A stretch of 64,000 nt of DNA from Natronobeatus ordinarius. GTDB lineage: Archaea; Halobacteriota; Halobacteria; Halobacteriales; Natrialbaceae. Each line of letters starts with the position of its first letter. The stretch's first letter is position 1. Location: positions 3,100,001-3,164,000 of the forward strand of contig NZ_CP101456.1 in NCBI RefSeq assembly GCF_024362485.1. The letters run 5' to 3'. Positions 8,100-16,755 of this stretch are shown here, one piece after another. The position numbers and the translations under genes are program-made. The notes beneath the pieces are model-generated. The model made no database searches. It was not told the DNA's origin and saw only the letters and a list, made by a program, of their open reading frames with translations.

Positions 8100-9377
8100 T
8101 CACGACGGGTTCGGCGTCGGCAGCGACCGGTGACGTCGCGGCGGCACGAGGTAGTTCGCCCGTCGGCGCACCGTGAGATACTGGAGGATGCCGTTGTTCG
8201 TTCGCGAACCGACTGCCGTCGAGCCGGCGAGGTCGGCGCCGGTCATCGCCTCGCGGGTCGCCACGAAGTCGGCGACCCGTCGCTGGTGGGACAGAAAGTG
8301 GAGCCCGGCCCGGTCGCCGTCGGTCGAACTGCAGTCTCGGCGGAGCAACAGGGGCTCGTCGCCGTCGCGGACGCGGGCGACCTTCTGGGTGTGGCCGACC
8401 ACGCCGCGCTCGCGGGCATCCGTCTCGGCCGTCTCGCCGCAGTCGTCGACGTCGGCCCCGTCGCCGAGGTTGTGGCCGGCTCCCTCGAGGCGCCCCTCGT
8501 CGGCGTGGGCCGGGCAGAACATCTTGGCGACGCGCTGCTCGCGGCTGTCTTGCTCGTACCACTGGTGGAGATTGAGGTCGATCTTCGAGAGGTGGGTCGT
8601 CGTCCCGTCTTCGAAGGGGCCGTCCCGGATCGTGACGCGATCCTCCGAGGCCTGGTTCTCCCGAAAGCCGGACTTGAAGCCCATGAACAGCGGGGCGTCC
8701 TCGGGCACCGGCTCGGAGTCGGGCACGTCGGCCGCGTTCGCCTGCTCCGCCGCCGGAAGGCCGTCGCCGACGAACCCCGTTCGGCGCTCGGCGACGTCGA
8801 AGACGCCCTCGAGCGTCCCCTCGACCCCGACGCCGTTCAGTTCCTCGAGTTCGCCCGCGAGCGCTTCCTCGGCGCCGACGACGGCCTGGCCGTAGTCACT
8901 CGCGAGGTGGACCAGGGCGTCGTAGGCGTCGGGTTCGGGGTCCTCGATCGGCGCGAGCGCCTCGGGCTGGGGCAGGTCGACGGCCTCGGAGAGATCCTTG
9001 TCGAATCGATCGAAGTACGTCGGCGAGTAGCCCACCGTGAACGCGAGTCCCTCGCTCCCCCACTCGTAGGCGCGCTCGAGGCTCGTGAACGCGGCCTCGA
9101 GTTGCTCGCGTTCGCCCTCGGTCGGCCCGTCGCCGACGTACTCGAGACAGCACAGCACGTGGTGTTCGGGCAGCAGGTAATTTCCGTGGTCGTCCTCGCG
9201 CACGGCCGAGTTCCAGGCGTGCTGGCGCTCGGGACGGTCGTCGGGGTCGACCGACGCCCGCGCGGGACCGTCGTCGGCCTCGCGCTCGAGGCAGGCGGCG
9301 AACGCGCTCGCCCCGCCGATGGCGACGGCGCTGCGGACGAACGCTCGGCGAGGGAGCCCGCGTGACCGGCGACTCAT
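8100..9377 (-). CDS. Tat-exported DyP-type-peroxidase-like protein
   Basis: 425 residues. The N-terminus carries a Tat signal (R10-R11 followed by a hydrophobic stretch ending AFAACLE, a possible lipobox). The C-terminal half matches DyP peroxidases: GHTQKVARVRDG with His329 as likely proximal haem ligand, EPLLLRRDC, then AGLHFLSHQRRVADFV. The distal motif GxxDG reads G233-F-K-S-G237, so the catalytic aspartate is replaced by serine. Haem binding is therefore plausible, but classical peroxidase activity is doubtful. ATG 9377 is chosen because the Tat motif follows directly; the frame stays open upstream. Same strand as the NosL-NosD gene. Confidence 0.78.
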   Translation of the reverse strand: MSRRSRGLPRRAFVRSAVAIGGASAFAACLEREADDGPARASVDPDDRPERQHAWNSAVREDDHGNYLLPEHHVLCCLEYVGDGPTEGEREQLEAAFTSLERAYEWGSEGLAFTVGYSPTYFDRFDKDLSEAVDLPQPEALAPIEDPEPDAYDALVHLASDYGQAVVGAEEALAGELEELNGVGVEGTLEGVFDVAERRTGFVGDGLPAAEQANAADVPDSEPVPEDAPLFMGFKSGFRENQASEDRVTIRDGPFEDGTTTHLSKIDLNLHQWYEQDSREQRVAKMFCPAHADEGRLEGAGHNLGDGADVDDCGETAETDARERGVVGHTQKVARVRDGDEPLLLRRDCSSTDGDRAGLHFLSHQRRVADFVATREAMTGADLAGSTAVGSRTNNGILQYLTVRRRANYLVPPRRHRSLPTPNPS

Positions 9378-9600
9378 GGGTCGTGGCTCCGGGACGCGCG
9401 AGTAAGGGAGTTGTGGTGGTGACAGCGCTCGTCTGGGCTCCGAGGTTCCGGCAAGGTGTGACCGTCGGCCGTCACTCGGTGGGTCGTTGAGCTGGCCTCG
9501 TCGAACCCGCCGGCTGTCCGCTCTGCGGTCCCCGGTGACCGATCCATCCGAACGCGGGTGAACTGTTCCTCGAGCGAGCGTTCGCGGCCATCCCAGCGCG

Positions 9601-11154
9601 TCAGCCGTCGATCGAACGGAACGGGTCGCCGAGCGCCTCGAGATCGAGCCCCTCGCGAACGAGGGCGGCGGCACGCTCGTACGGCGACACCTCGTCGACG
9701 CCCGACTCACTCGGCGACGGTCGCTCGCGTCCCGCGTGGTCGTAGACGCACTCGAGGAACGCCTCGCGGACGTTCGGATTGTCGAACAGGCCGTGGAGGT
9801 ACGTTCCCAGCACCTGCCCGACCGCCGCGCTCTCGGGCTCGAGCGGTCGGGAAACGGGCTCGAGCGCGCGCGTCCGGCCGGCGTGAATCTCGTAACCCGA
9901 GGCGGTTCCGGTCGACCCCTCGATCGGCCCCGTGCCGTCGACGTCGACGGTCGTCTGCTCGAGTCGCTTCGTCCCCTCGAAGCTCGTCTCGACGGGTAGC
10001 AGTCCGAACCCGGGGACGGCTGTCCGGGGACCGGTGCCCTCGCGGTCGGCGTTCACCAGCCGTTCGCCGAGCAGCTGGTAGCCACCACAGAGGCCGACGA
10101 TGGGGCCGTCGAACGACTCGAGGGCCTCGCCGAATCCCGCCTCGCGGAGCGCCAGCAGGTCGTCGACGGTGTTTTTCGTCCCCGGGAGGACGACGGCGTC
10201 GGCGTCGGCGAGCACCTCGGCGCGGCGGGGGCCGTCGACCGGCACGTAGGCGACCCTGACGCCAGGGACGGCGGCGAGCGCCTCGAGGTCGGTCGCGTTC
10301 GAGATGCGCGGCAGCCGGGGGACGGCGACGGTGACGCTCCGGTCGGACGGAACGCCGTCTTCGGTGCCGTCGACGACGCGCTCGTCCGTCGCCGGGAGGG
10401 CGACGCTGTCCTCTTCCGGCAGGCCTGGATCGGCGTACGGCAACACGCCGAGGATCGGAACGCCGGTTCGCGACTCGATCGCGTCGATCCCGGGCTCGAG
10501 TAAGCTCGCGTCGCCGCGGAACTTCGTGATGGCCGCGCCGAGCACCCGCTCACGGAGGTCGTCGGGGAGCAACTCGAGGGTACCGTAGAGGCTGGCGAAC
10601 GCCCCGCCGCGCTCGATGTCCACGAGCAGGAGGATCTCGGCGTCGGCAAAGCGCGCCGTCTCGACGTTCGCCAGGTCCCGGTCGTGGAGGTTGATCTCGG
10701 CGATGCTTCCCGCCCCTTCGGCGATCACGACGTCGTGTGCCCCGGCGAGTCGGCGGTGAGACGCCTCGGCCGCGGCGCGGGCGCGCTCCCAGTGGTCCTC
10801 GTAGTACGCGCCGGCGGCGAGGTGCTCGAGCGCCCGGCCCTGGACGACGAGCTGGCTCTCACCGTCGCCGCGGGGTTTGAGCAGGACGGGGTTCACGTCG
10901 GTCGTCGGGGTGACGCGGGCGGCCCGGGACTGGACGAACTGGGAGACGCCGATCTCGCCCCACTCGTCGCCTGCCTCACTCGACGCAGCCGTCTCGCCCG
11001 CCCGAACGACCACGCGGGCGTTGTTACTCATATTCTGGGCCTTGTACGGCGCCACGTCGACGCCCGCGTCGGCGAGCAGCCGACAGAGTCCGGCCGCCAC
11101 CGTCGACTTGCCGACGTGACTCGCCGTCCCGGCGACGAGGATCGTTCGGGTCAT
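9601..11154 (-). CDS. cbiP: cobyric acid synthase (glutamine-hydrolysing)
   Basis: 517 residues, the usual length. The N-terminal dethiobiotin-synthetase-like ATPase domain has the P-loop [11 protein letters not shown] (about 8-18) and [20 protein letters not shown] class I glutamine amidotransferase domain follows, with nucleophile Cys in [10 protein letters not shown] and the C-terminal YEIHAGRT. It amidates cobyrinic acid a,c-diamide side chains in adenosylcobalamin synthesis. No other cobalamin gene is adjacent. Confidence 0.95.
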   Translation of the reverse strand: MTRTILVAGTASHVGKSTVAAGLCRLLADAGVDVAPYKAQNMSNNARVVVRAGETAASSEAGDEWGEIGVSQFVQSRAARVTPTTDVNPVLLKPRGDGESQLVVQGRALEHLAAGAYYEDHWERARAAAEASHRRLAGAHDVVIAEGAGSIAEINLHDRDLANVETARFADAEILLLVDIERGGAFASLYGTLELLPDDLRERVLGAAITKFRGDASLLEPGIDAIESRTGVPILGVLPYADPGLPEEDSVALPATDERVVDGTEDGVPSDRSVTVAVPRLPRISNATDLEALAAVPGVRVAYVPVDGPRRAEVLADADAVVLPGTKNTVDDLLALREAGFGEALESFDGPIVGLCGGYQLLGERLVNADREGTGPRTAVPGFGLLPVETSFEGTKRLEQTTVDVDGTGPIEGSTGTASGYEIHAGRTRALEPVSRPLEPESAAVGQVLGTYLHGLFDNPNVREAFLECVYDHAGRERPSPSESGVDEVSPYERAAALVREGLDLEALGDPFRSIDG

Positions 11155-11205
11155 TCGCTCGAGCGGACGATGTGCGCCGGGCGGTTTCGAGCTATCGGTT
11201 CGGGC

Positions 11206-11391
11206 TTAGCCGCCGCTCTCGAACTCGACGCGCTCTTGGGGATGGGGCTCGATGTGGCTCAGAATCTCGTGCGGGACGTAGCCGATGTTGTATCCCTCCT
11301 CGTTGCGCAGGACGATCCCGCGTTCGAACTCACGAAAGTCGAAGCAGTCGATCTCCTCGTAGGCGTTCCCCGGTTTGTAGACGACTTTCAT
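11206..11391 (-). CDS. small conserved-looking protein of unknown function
   Basis: 61 residues beginning MKVVYKPGNAYEEID and ending with an acidic tail and two glycines. It has a compact mixed alpha/beta composition (DFREFERGIVLRNEEGYNIGYVP), typical of small soluble haloarchaeal proteins. Codon use matches the neighbours. I do not recognise the family. It lies 51 nt upstream of the cobyric acid synthase start on the same strand. Confidence 0.65.
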   Translation of the reverse strand: MKVVYKPGNAYEEIDCFDFREFERGIVLRNEEGYNIGYVPHEILSHIEPHPQERVEFESGG

Positions 11392-11613
11392 ACCCGGCCG
11401 AAGGGTGTCCTCGCGGGTGGCGCTGGGGCTTGCCCGTGCCGGCTAGCGGCTCCATGACCGTCGGCGAGTAACTCGAGACCGTCACCGACGCGATCGAGAC
11501 GCAACCGCCGGCGTACAGCCCCTGACGTCGACGGCACTGGACACGTCCGGGGCGACGACACTCGAGTGCGAACGGGAAAAACTGCGCTGGCTGCCGTGTT
11601 CGCGAGGGAAAAC

Positions 11614-11634
11614 TGCGCTGGCTGGGATTTGAAC
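11614..11634 (-). repeat. detached copy of the tRNA-Gly 3' end
   Basis: 21 bp identical to 11774-11794, the 3' end of the tRNA-Gly gene, in the same orientation and 160 bp away. A shorter 11-bp match lies at 11583-11593, preceded by the same GGGAAAA context. A direct copy of a tRNA 3' end is what site-specific integration at a tRNA gene leaves behind. Confidence 0.9.
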
Positions 11635-11641
11635 TACGCCC

Positions 11642-11704
11642 AGACGGTCCTGCTCACCTCGCTTCGCTCGGTTGCGCGGGCTGCGACTGGTCTAGTTCAA
11701 ATCC
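11642..11704 (-). repeat. core of a tRNA-nested module (Gly type)
   Basis: Read on the minus strand: GGATTTGAAC (11704-11695, inverted copy of the tRNA-Gly T-arm), seven bases, GTCGCAGC (11687-11680), CGAGCGAAGCGAGG (11670-11657), then GACCGTCT (11649-11642) just before the detached tRNA end. The order and core motifs match the modules behind tRNA-Leu at 46706-46757. Confidence 0.7.
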
Positions 11705-11711
11705 AGATTCG

Positions 11712-11774
11712 ATTTCTCCGAACACGAATACTCGCGCTGCTTCGCAGCGCTCGTGGGGTTGTGTTCGGAGAAAT
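11712..11774. repeat. 14-bp perfect inverted repeat abutting tRNA-Gly
   Basis: ATTTCTCCGAACAC (11712-11725) pairs with GTGTTCGGAGAAAT (11761-11774), with an inner hairpin GCGCTGC-TTC-GCAGCGC (11734-11750). The outer arm includes the tRNA discriminator base, so the structure would start exactly at the mature tRNA 3' end. It could act in 3' processing or termination, or be one end of the nested module. Confidence 0.85.
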
Positions 11775-11844
11775 GCGCTGGCTGGGATTTGAACCCAGGT
11801 TGTGACCATGGCAAGGTCACGTGATACCACTACACTACCAGCGC
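11774..11844 (-). tRNA. tRNA-Gly (anticodon GCC)
   Basis: 71 nt. Acceptor GCGCTGG pairs with CCAGCGC. The D-arm is GTGTAGTGGTATCAC, the anticodon stem TGACC/GGTCA with loop TTGCCAT (anticodon GCC), the T-arm CTGGG-TTCAAAT-CCCAG, and the discriminator A. CCA is not encoded. All stems pair. Confidence 0.97.
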
Positions 11845-11953
11845 CGTGCTGCACTTTCAACTACACCGGGAGGGATGTATAAGGGTTGCGAATCGGGAGC
11901 GGTGTGGGCTGTGAATGCGTGACCCACGAGAGTCGACAATTCGAGCGAGTCCC

Positions 11954-13378
11954 CTACTCCCACGTCGCACTCGAGACGAGTTCCTCGACCGACCGCCTCT
12001 CGAGGCTTCCCACGACGGCCTCGAGCTCGGCGACGTCGACTCCGCCCTGGTCGGCCGCCTCGACCAGGTCCCGAACCTTCTCGAGGGTCGCCGCTCGCGA
12101 CATCGGCGTTTCGGGGTCGCCGCGGGCAGACTCGACGAAGCGTTCGTGGGTTCCGTCGGTCGTTTCGACGACGACCCTGGCAGCCCACTGGTCGGGGAAC
12201 AGGTCGCTGACTTCCTCGTCGGTCGTGACGGTCGTCGCCGCCATGAGTGCGCGCAGGCGGAGGTCCTCGAGTTCCGACTGGGCGGCGAGGAAGGAAGCGA
12301 AGCTCGCGTCCCCTCGGGTGAGCGTCAGGGCCGCGCCGAATGGCATGCTGAACTGGCAGTCGACGAAGTTCGACGGGCGGCGCTTCTCCTCGATCGGGTC
12401 GCCCGTGAGCCGGATGCCGGCGGCGGGAAGCGCGACCTCGATCGCCTCGATGCGATCGGCCTCGACCTTCGGGGCGAGGTCAGCCAGGGCGTCGAGGGCA
12501 GCGTGCATGTACCGACAGCACGGGTAGGGCTTGAGCGCCGTCTCGACGACGGCGTCCCGATCGTCGAGTCGGTCGAACGCCTCGAGGTGAGGGTCGTCGG
12601 TGTAGGCAGCGAAGAAGCCGTACTCGCCCTCGAGTGGGTCGGCCGCGGCCTCGAAGCCGGCCTCGGCCAGGGCCGTCGCGGTTACGGCCCGCTGGGCGGC
12701 GAGGCCGGGGTGGAGGCGCTTGTTCCACGCGCCGTTGGCGAGAAACTGCAGCGAGCCCGCCGCCTGACTGCCGTTGACGCCGAAGGCGTTCTCGAGTTCG
12801 ACCGTCGTGAGTCCGCGCACGATTCCCGCGGCGGCCGTCGCGCCGAACGTCCCGCAGGTCGCCGTGATGTGAAAGCCACGATCGTAATGAGCGTCAGTGT
12901 TGACCGCCTCGCCGACGGTGCAGGCGACGTCGTAGCCCGCGGCGATCGCCCGGAGCAGACGGTCGGTCGAGGCGTCGATCGCCTCCGCGGTCGCGAGCGC
13001 AGCCGCGATCACGGGTGCGCCGGGGTGGAGCGACGACATCCGGTGGGTGTCGTCGAAGTCGAGCGAGTGCGCGAGCGTGCCGGTGACGAGCGCTGCGTGA
13101 TCCGGTGGGACACGTTCGCCCGTTGGGATTACGGTGGCGAGCCCGTCGGCAGCAGCCGAGTGGGCGGCCGGACCGAGCGCCTTGAGGCCGCCCAGGACCG
13201 CCGGGGTTGAATCGGCGTGGGCTGCTCCGCCGACGACGACGCCGAGCCAGTCGAGGAGGTGTTGCTCGAGTTGTTCGCGAACGTCGGCCGTCAGCGGCGT
13301 CTCGGCGCGATCGACGCAGTAGGTGGCGAGAGCGGTGGTTGAGTCTGTCACGGTACTCGATGGCTCACATGACGACAT
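11954..13378 (-). CDS. MmgE/PrpD family protein
   Basis: 474 residues, full length for the 2-methylcitrate dehydratase/MmgE fold. Family landmarks are LLDWLGVVVGG near 43, HSLDFDDTH near 112, HITATCGTFGATAAAG near 180 and KPYPCCRYMHAALDA near 293. Members dehydrate methylcitrate, itaconate or related acids; the substrate cannot be told here and no prp genes are adjacent. It is monocistronic, between the tRNA-Gly locus and the second palindrome copy. Confidence 0.88.
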   Translation of the reverse strand: MSSCEPSSTVTDSTTALATYCVDRAETPLTADVREQLEQHLLDWLGVVVGGAAHADSTPAVLGGLKALGPAAHSAAADGLATVIPTGERVPPDHAALVTGTLAHSLDFDDTHRMSSLHPGAPVIAAALATAEAIDASTDRLLRAIAAGYDVACTVGEAVNTDAHYDRGFHITATCGTFGATAAAGIVRGLTTVELENAFGVNGSQAAGSLQFLANGAWNKRLHPGLAAQRAVTATALAEAGFEAAADPLEGEYGFFAAYTDDPHLEAFDRLDDRDAVVETALKPYPCCRYMHAALDALADLAPKVEADRIEAIEVALPAAGIRLTGDPIEEKRRPSNFVDCQFSMPFGAALTLTRGDASFASFLAAQSELEDLRLRALMAATTVTTDEEVSDLFPDQWAARVVVETTDGTHERFVESARGDPETPMSRAATLEKVRDLVEAADQGGVDVAELEAVVGSLERRSVEELVSSATWE

Positions 13379-13442
13379 GAAACTTCTCCCTCAGTCGTCC
13401 CGCGGATGCGATCTGACTGGCCCAGGGTGGCGAGCACAGTGC

Positions 13443-13558
13443 AGTAGTCGTCAACCGTCAGTGCACACCCGATCACGAACGGCCGCGGCTAGCCTCGGCA
13501 ACGAGACCGAGGCAGTCCGCTTGGCTGTGGGGGGTACATCGTTTCAACAACCAGTATA
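13443..13558. repeat. long imperfect palindrome, dispersed repeat copy 2
   Basis: Aligns along its whole length with the element at 5251-5374. Shared blocks are TGCACACCCGATCACGAAC, AGCCTCG, ACGAG, CCGAGGC, GGCTGTG, CATCGTTTCAAC and TATAG, at the same spacing. The arms pair less well than in copy 1, which suggests age. No coding content. It lies upstream of both the PrpD gene and the ribosomal operon. Confidence 0.75.
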
Positions 13559-13723
13559 GCCACTGAGAGGGCTGTGTGTGATACGGTCTGTTGTGACTCG
13601 GGACCGGCGATCGCTGCACCGTTCGAGCGATCACCTATAACACGGTACAACGATCCGTATGAATCGGTTCATCGGTCACTGTATCATCATCACTGACTGT
13701 GTCTCTAATTACCACGAAATCGG

Positions 13724-13744
13724 GGCTGTGAACCGCTCACAGCC
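13724..13744. promoter_or_regulatory. perfect 8-bp inverted repeat upstream of the ribosomal operon promoter
   Basis: GGCTGTGA-ACCGC-TCACAGCC lies about 20 nt before the TATA element at 13764. The position fits an operator for a regulator of the ribosomal operon; this is inference from position and symmetry only. Confidence 0.5.
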
Positions 13745-13763
13745 GGGATCGGAATCCGCTATC

Positions 13764-13771
13764 CTTTTAAG
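13764..13771 (+). promoter_or_regulatory. TATA box of the ribosomal protein operon
   Basis: CTTTTAAG is preceded by purine-poor GCTATC. Transcription would start near 13795 and leave a 5' leader of about 30 nt before ATG 13826, unlike the leaderless genes elsewhere in the window. Confidence 0.6.
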
Positions 13772-13825
13772 ACGTGGTCAGCAAAAGATCGCTACAGTCT
13801 AGTGACGAGGCGCCGAAGTCTCGGC

Positions 13826-14722
13826 ATGACCGTCAGCGTACTCGTGCCGTCGTCGCTCACCCGTGAAGCCGAGGACAAACGCGAGGCAACTCGCAAACTC
13901 GGCTACGTCGCCCGCGCGGCGACGATCTTCCGGGTGGACCGCCTGCTCGTCTATCCCGATCGGGAGGGCGAACGCGGGCGATTCGACGGCGGGTTCGTAA
14001 GCACCGTGTTGCGGTACGCCGCAACGCCACCGTACCTTCGAAAGGAGGCGTGGGGCGTGCGGGACGAACTGGAGTACGCGGGCATCTTGCCGCCGCTCCG
14101 CGCACCGTCACAGACCGGCTCCGAATCGAACGGTTCGGGGTCGACAAGACAAGGGATCGTGACCGAGGTCGGACCTGAAGGGCGCGTCCGGGTCAATTGC
14201 GGACTGCAACACCCGATCTCCCTCCCCGTTCCGTCGAAGATGACGGTCGAGGAGGGAGAACGCGTGACCGTCAGGATCTCTTCGCGACGACCGGTCCGGG
14301 CGAAGCTCGTCGACGAACCCCTGCCGGGGTTCGCCGTCGAGCAGACGGACCTTTCGGCAGCACTCGGCCGTGAGGACGCCGGCGTTCGAATCGCAGCCTC
14401 CCGATTCGGTGCAGAACTCACCGGTGGGGGGCTCGAGACGCTGGCCGGACGCGTCGAGCGGGACGGGATGACCGTCGCGTTCGGCGCGCCCGAGAGAGGG
14501 TTGCCGGACATCCTCGGCATCGACGCGTCGTCGGTCGACGCGGCGTGGGACGACCACGCCGCCGTCGGCGACGCCGAGACCGAGGACGACGACGCACACG
14601 TCGAACCCGCCGATCCGGGGTTCGACCTCTGGCTCAATACGGTTCCGAACCAGGGCAGCAAGGTGGTCAGAACGGAAGAAGCGATGTTCGCCACCCTCGC
14701 TCCCCTCTCACTGAGAGCGTGA
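13826..14722 (+). CDS. SPOUT-family RNA methyltransferase (archaeal C9orf114/SPOUT1-like)
   Basis: 298 residues. Starts TVSVLVPSSLT and contains KLGYVARAATIFRVDRLLVYPD. An inserted OB-like segment follows (GIVTEVGPEGRVRVNCGLQ). The knotted C-terminal region has MTVAFGAPERGL and ends LNTVPNQGSKVVRTEEAMFATLAPL, the SAM-binding knot of this family. Homologues are RNA (rRNA) methyltransferases. It heads the L3 operon with only 4 nt before rpl3, which supports a role in ribosome assembly. The start at 13826 gives the family's N-terminus. Confidence 0.85.
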   Translation: MTVSVLVPSSLTREAEDKREATRKLGYVARAATIFRVDRLLVYPDREGERGRFDGGFVSTVLRYAATPPYLRKEAWGVRDELEYAGILPPLRAPSQTGSESNGSGSTRQGIVTEVGPEGRVRVNCGLQHPISLPVPSKMTVEEGERVTVRISSRRPVRAKLVDEPLPGFAVEQTDLSAALGREDAGVRIAASRFGAELTGGGLETLAGRVERDGMTVAFGAPERGLPDILGIDASSVDAAWDDHAAVGDAETEDDDAHVEPADPGFDLWLNTVPNQGSKVVRTEEAMFATLAPLSLRA

Positions 14723-14726
14723 TAGA

Positions 14727-15746
14727 ATGCCACAAAAACACGCACCACGCAAAGGCTCACTCGGGTTCGGCCCACGACAGCGGGCGACCAGCGAGGTCCC
14801 CCGTTTCAACTCGTGGCCGGACGACGATGGACAGCCGACGCTCCAGGGCTTCGCGGGCTACAAGGCCGGCATGACCCACGTGGTGATGGTCGACGACAAA
14901 GCGAACTCGCCGACCGAGGGAATGGAGACGACCGTTCCTGTCACCATCGTGGAGACGCCGCCGATGCGCGCCGTCGCCCTGCGTGCGTACGAAGAAACGC
15001 CTTACGGACACCAGCCGCTCACCGAAGTCTGGACCGGCGAGTTCGTTCCTGAACTCGACCGCGTCCTCGACCTTCCCGGTGACGACTACGACGCCGAGGC
15101 CGCCGAAGACGAACTTCGCGGCTTCCTCGAGGAAGGACGCGTCTCGGACGTGCGGGCGATCACCCACACCGTCCCCGGCGACGTCCCCTCGATGCCGAAG
15201 AAGAAACCCGACGTGATGGAAACGCGCGTCGGCGGCGGCTCGATCGGCGAGCGCGTCGACTTCGGCCTCGAGCTGCTGGCCGACGGCGGCGAGCACTCGA
15301 TGACCGACGTCTTCCGCGCCGGCGAGTACGTCGACGCGAGCGGCGTCACGAAGGGGAAAGGAACCCAGGGTCCCGTCAAGCGATGGGGCGTCCAGAAGCG
15401 CAAGGGCAAACACGCCCGGCAGGGATGGCGCCGCCGCATCGGGAACCTCGGTCCCTGGAACCCAAGCCGCGTCCGCTCGACGGTCCCCCAGCAGGGGCAG
15501 ACCGGCTACCACCAGCGGACGGAACTGAACAAGCGCCTCATCGACGTCGGTGACGGCGCGGACGCGACGGTCGACGGCGGCTTCGTCAACTACGGCGAGG
15601 TCGACGGACCGCACGCGTTGATCAAGGGATCGCTCCCCGGGCCGAACAAGCGCCTCCTGCGCTTCCGCCCGGCGATCCGACCCGGAGACCAGCCGCGCCT
15701 CGATCCCGAGGTTCGGTACGTCTCTACCGCATCCAACCAGGGATAA
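14727..15746 (+). CDS. rpl3: 50S ribosomal protein uL3
   Basis: 339 residues, archaeal/eukaryotic length. The N-terminus MPQKHAPRKGSLGFGPRQRA and the conserved KGKGTQGPVKRWGVQKRKGKHARQG loop that reaches toward the peptidyl transferase centre are intact. Starts 4 nt after the methyltransferase stop; rpl4 follows 3 nt downstream. Confidence 0.99.
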   Translation: MPQKHAPRKGSLGFGPRQRATSEVPRFNSWPDDDGQPTLQGFAGYKAGMTHVVMVDDKANSPTEGMETTVPVTIVETPPMRAVALRAYEETPYGHQPLTEVWTGEFVPELDRVLDLPGDDYDAEAAEDELRGFLEEGRVSDVRAITHTVPGDVPSMPKKKPDVMETRVGGGSIGERVDFGLELLADGGEHSMTDVFRAGEYVDASGVTKGKGTQGPVKRWGVQKRKGKHARQGWRRRIGNLGPWNPSRVRSTVPQQGQTGYHQRTELNKRLIDVGDGADATVDGGFVNYGEVDGPHALIKGSLPGPNKRLLRFRPAIRPGDQPRLDPEVRYVSTASNQG

Positions 15747-15749
15747 TCC

Positions 15750-16502
15750 ATGCAGGCAACAGTACGCGACCTGGACGGTGCGGACGCAAGGGAGGTCGAG
15801 CTCCCGGCGGTCTTCGAGACGGAGTACCGCCCGGACCTGATCGCCCGCGCGGTCCGCGTCGCCCAGGCCAACCGAACCCAGCCCTACGGCGCCGACGAGT
15901 TCGCCGGTATGCGAACGCCCGCGGAGTCGTTCGGCAGCGGCCGCGGGATGGCCCACGTCCCCCGACAGAACGGGCGCGGCCGACGCGTTCCCCAGACCGT
16001 CAAAGGACGGAAGGCCCACCCGCCGAAAGCCGAGAAGGACTGGAGTGAATCGTTCAATGACAAAGAGAAGAAGCTGGCCGTCCGCAGCGCCATCGCTGCG
16101 ACGACCGACGCCGAACTGGTCGCCGAGCGCGGCCACCAGTTCGACGAGGACACCGAACTCCCGCTCGTCGTTTCCGACGAGTTCGAGGAGCTCGTGAAGA
16201 CGAAAGAGGTCGTCTCCTTCCTTGAGGACGCTGGCGTCTACGCAGACGTCGAGCGCGCCGAGGACGGACGCGGCATCCGCGCGGGTCGCGGCAAGACCCG
16301 TGGCCGGAAGTACAAGACGCCGTCGTCGATCCTCTTCGTGACCTCGAGCGAGGCCGGCCCGTCGACGGCCGCCCGCAACCTCGCGGGCGCCACCGTTGCG
16401 ACGGCCGCGGAGGTCAACGCCGAGGACCTCGCACCCGGCGCACAGCCCGGACGGCTGACGATCTGGACCGAGAGTGCACTCGAGGAGGTGGCTGACCGAT
16501 GA
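15750..16502 (+). CDS. rpl4: 50S ribosomal protein uL4
   Basis: 250 residues of archaeal L4 (L1e type). The extended loop that lines the exit tunnel is recognisable (GRGMAHVPRQNGRGRRVPQTVKG), as is KTRGRKYKTPSSILFVTSSE. The last four bases overlap the rpl23 start (ATGA), so translation is probably coupled. Confidence 0.99.
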   Translation: MQATVRDLDGADAREVELPAVFETEYRPDLIARAVRVAQANRTQPYGADEFAGMRTPAESFGSGRGMAHVPRQNGRGRRVPQTVKGRKAHPPKAEKDWSESFNDKEKKLAVRSAIAATTDAELVAERGHQFDEDTELPLVVSDEFEELVKTKEVVSFLEDAGVYADVERAEDGRGIRAGRGKTRGRKYKTPSSILFVTSSEAGPSTAARNLAGATVATAAEVNAEDLAPGAQPGRLTIWTESALEEVADR

Positions 16503-16753
16503 GCGGAATCATCGACTACCCGCTGGTGACCGAGAAGGCGATGAACGACATGGACTTCCAGAACAAGCTCCAGTTCATCGTGAACGTCGACGCCACCAAA
16601 CCCGAGATCACCGAGGCTGTCGAGGAGCGCTTCGACGTCGAGGTCGTCAAGATCAACACGCAGGTGACGATGGAGGGCAAAAAGAAAGCGACGGTTACGC
16701 TGTCGACTGACGACGACGCCCAGGAAGTCGCCTCCAGAATCGGGGTGTTCTGA
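16499..16753 (+). CDS. rpl23: 50S ribosomal protein uL23
   Basis: 84 residues starting [18 protein letters not shown], with the family's second half [20 protein letters not shown]. Binds 23S rRNA at the tunnel exit, where SRP docks. Overlaps rpl4 by 4 nt and is 2 nt from rpl2. Confidence 0.99.
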   Translation: MSGIIDYPLVTEKAMNDMDFQNKLQFIVNVDATKPEITEAVEERFDVEVVKINTQVTMEGKKKATVTLSTDDDAQEVASRIGVF

Positions 16754-16755
16754 AC

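Noticed and set aside
13659-13802. 47-codon ORF upstream of the ribosomal operon with a TATA-like CTATAAC
   Set aside because: The TATA-to-ATG distance (about 21 nt) does not fit the 27-28 nt seen elsewhere in the window. The composition is unlike haloarchaeal proteins (few acidic residues), and it runs through the inverted repeat and operon promoter.
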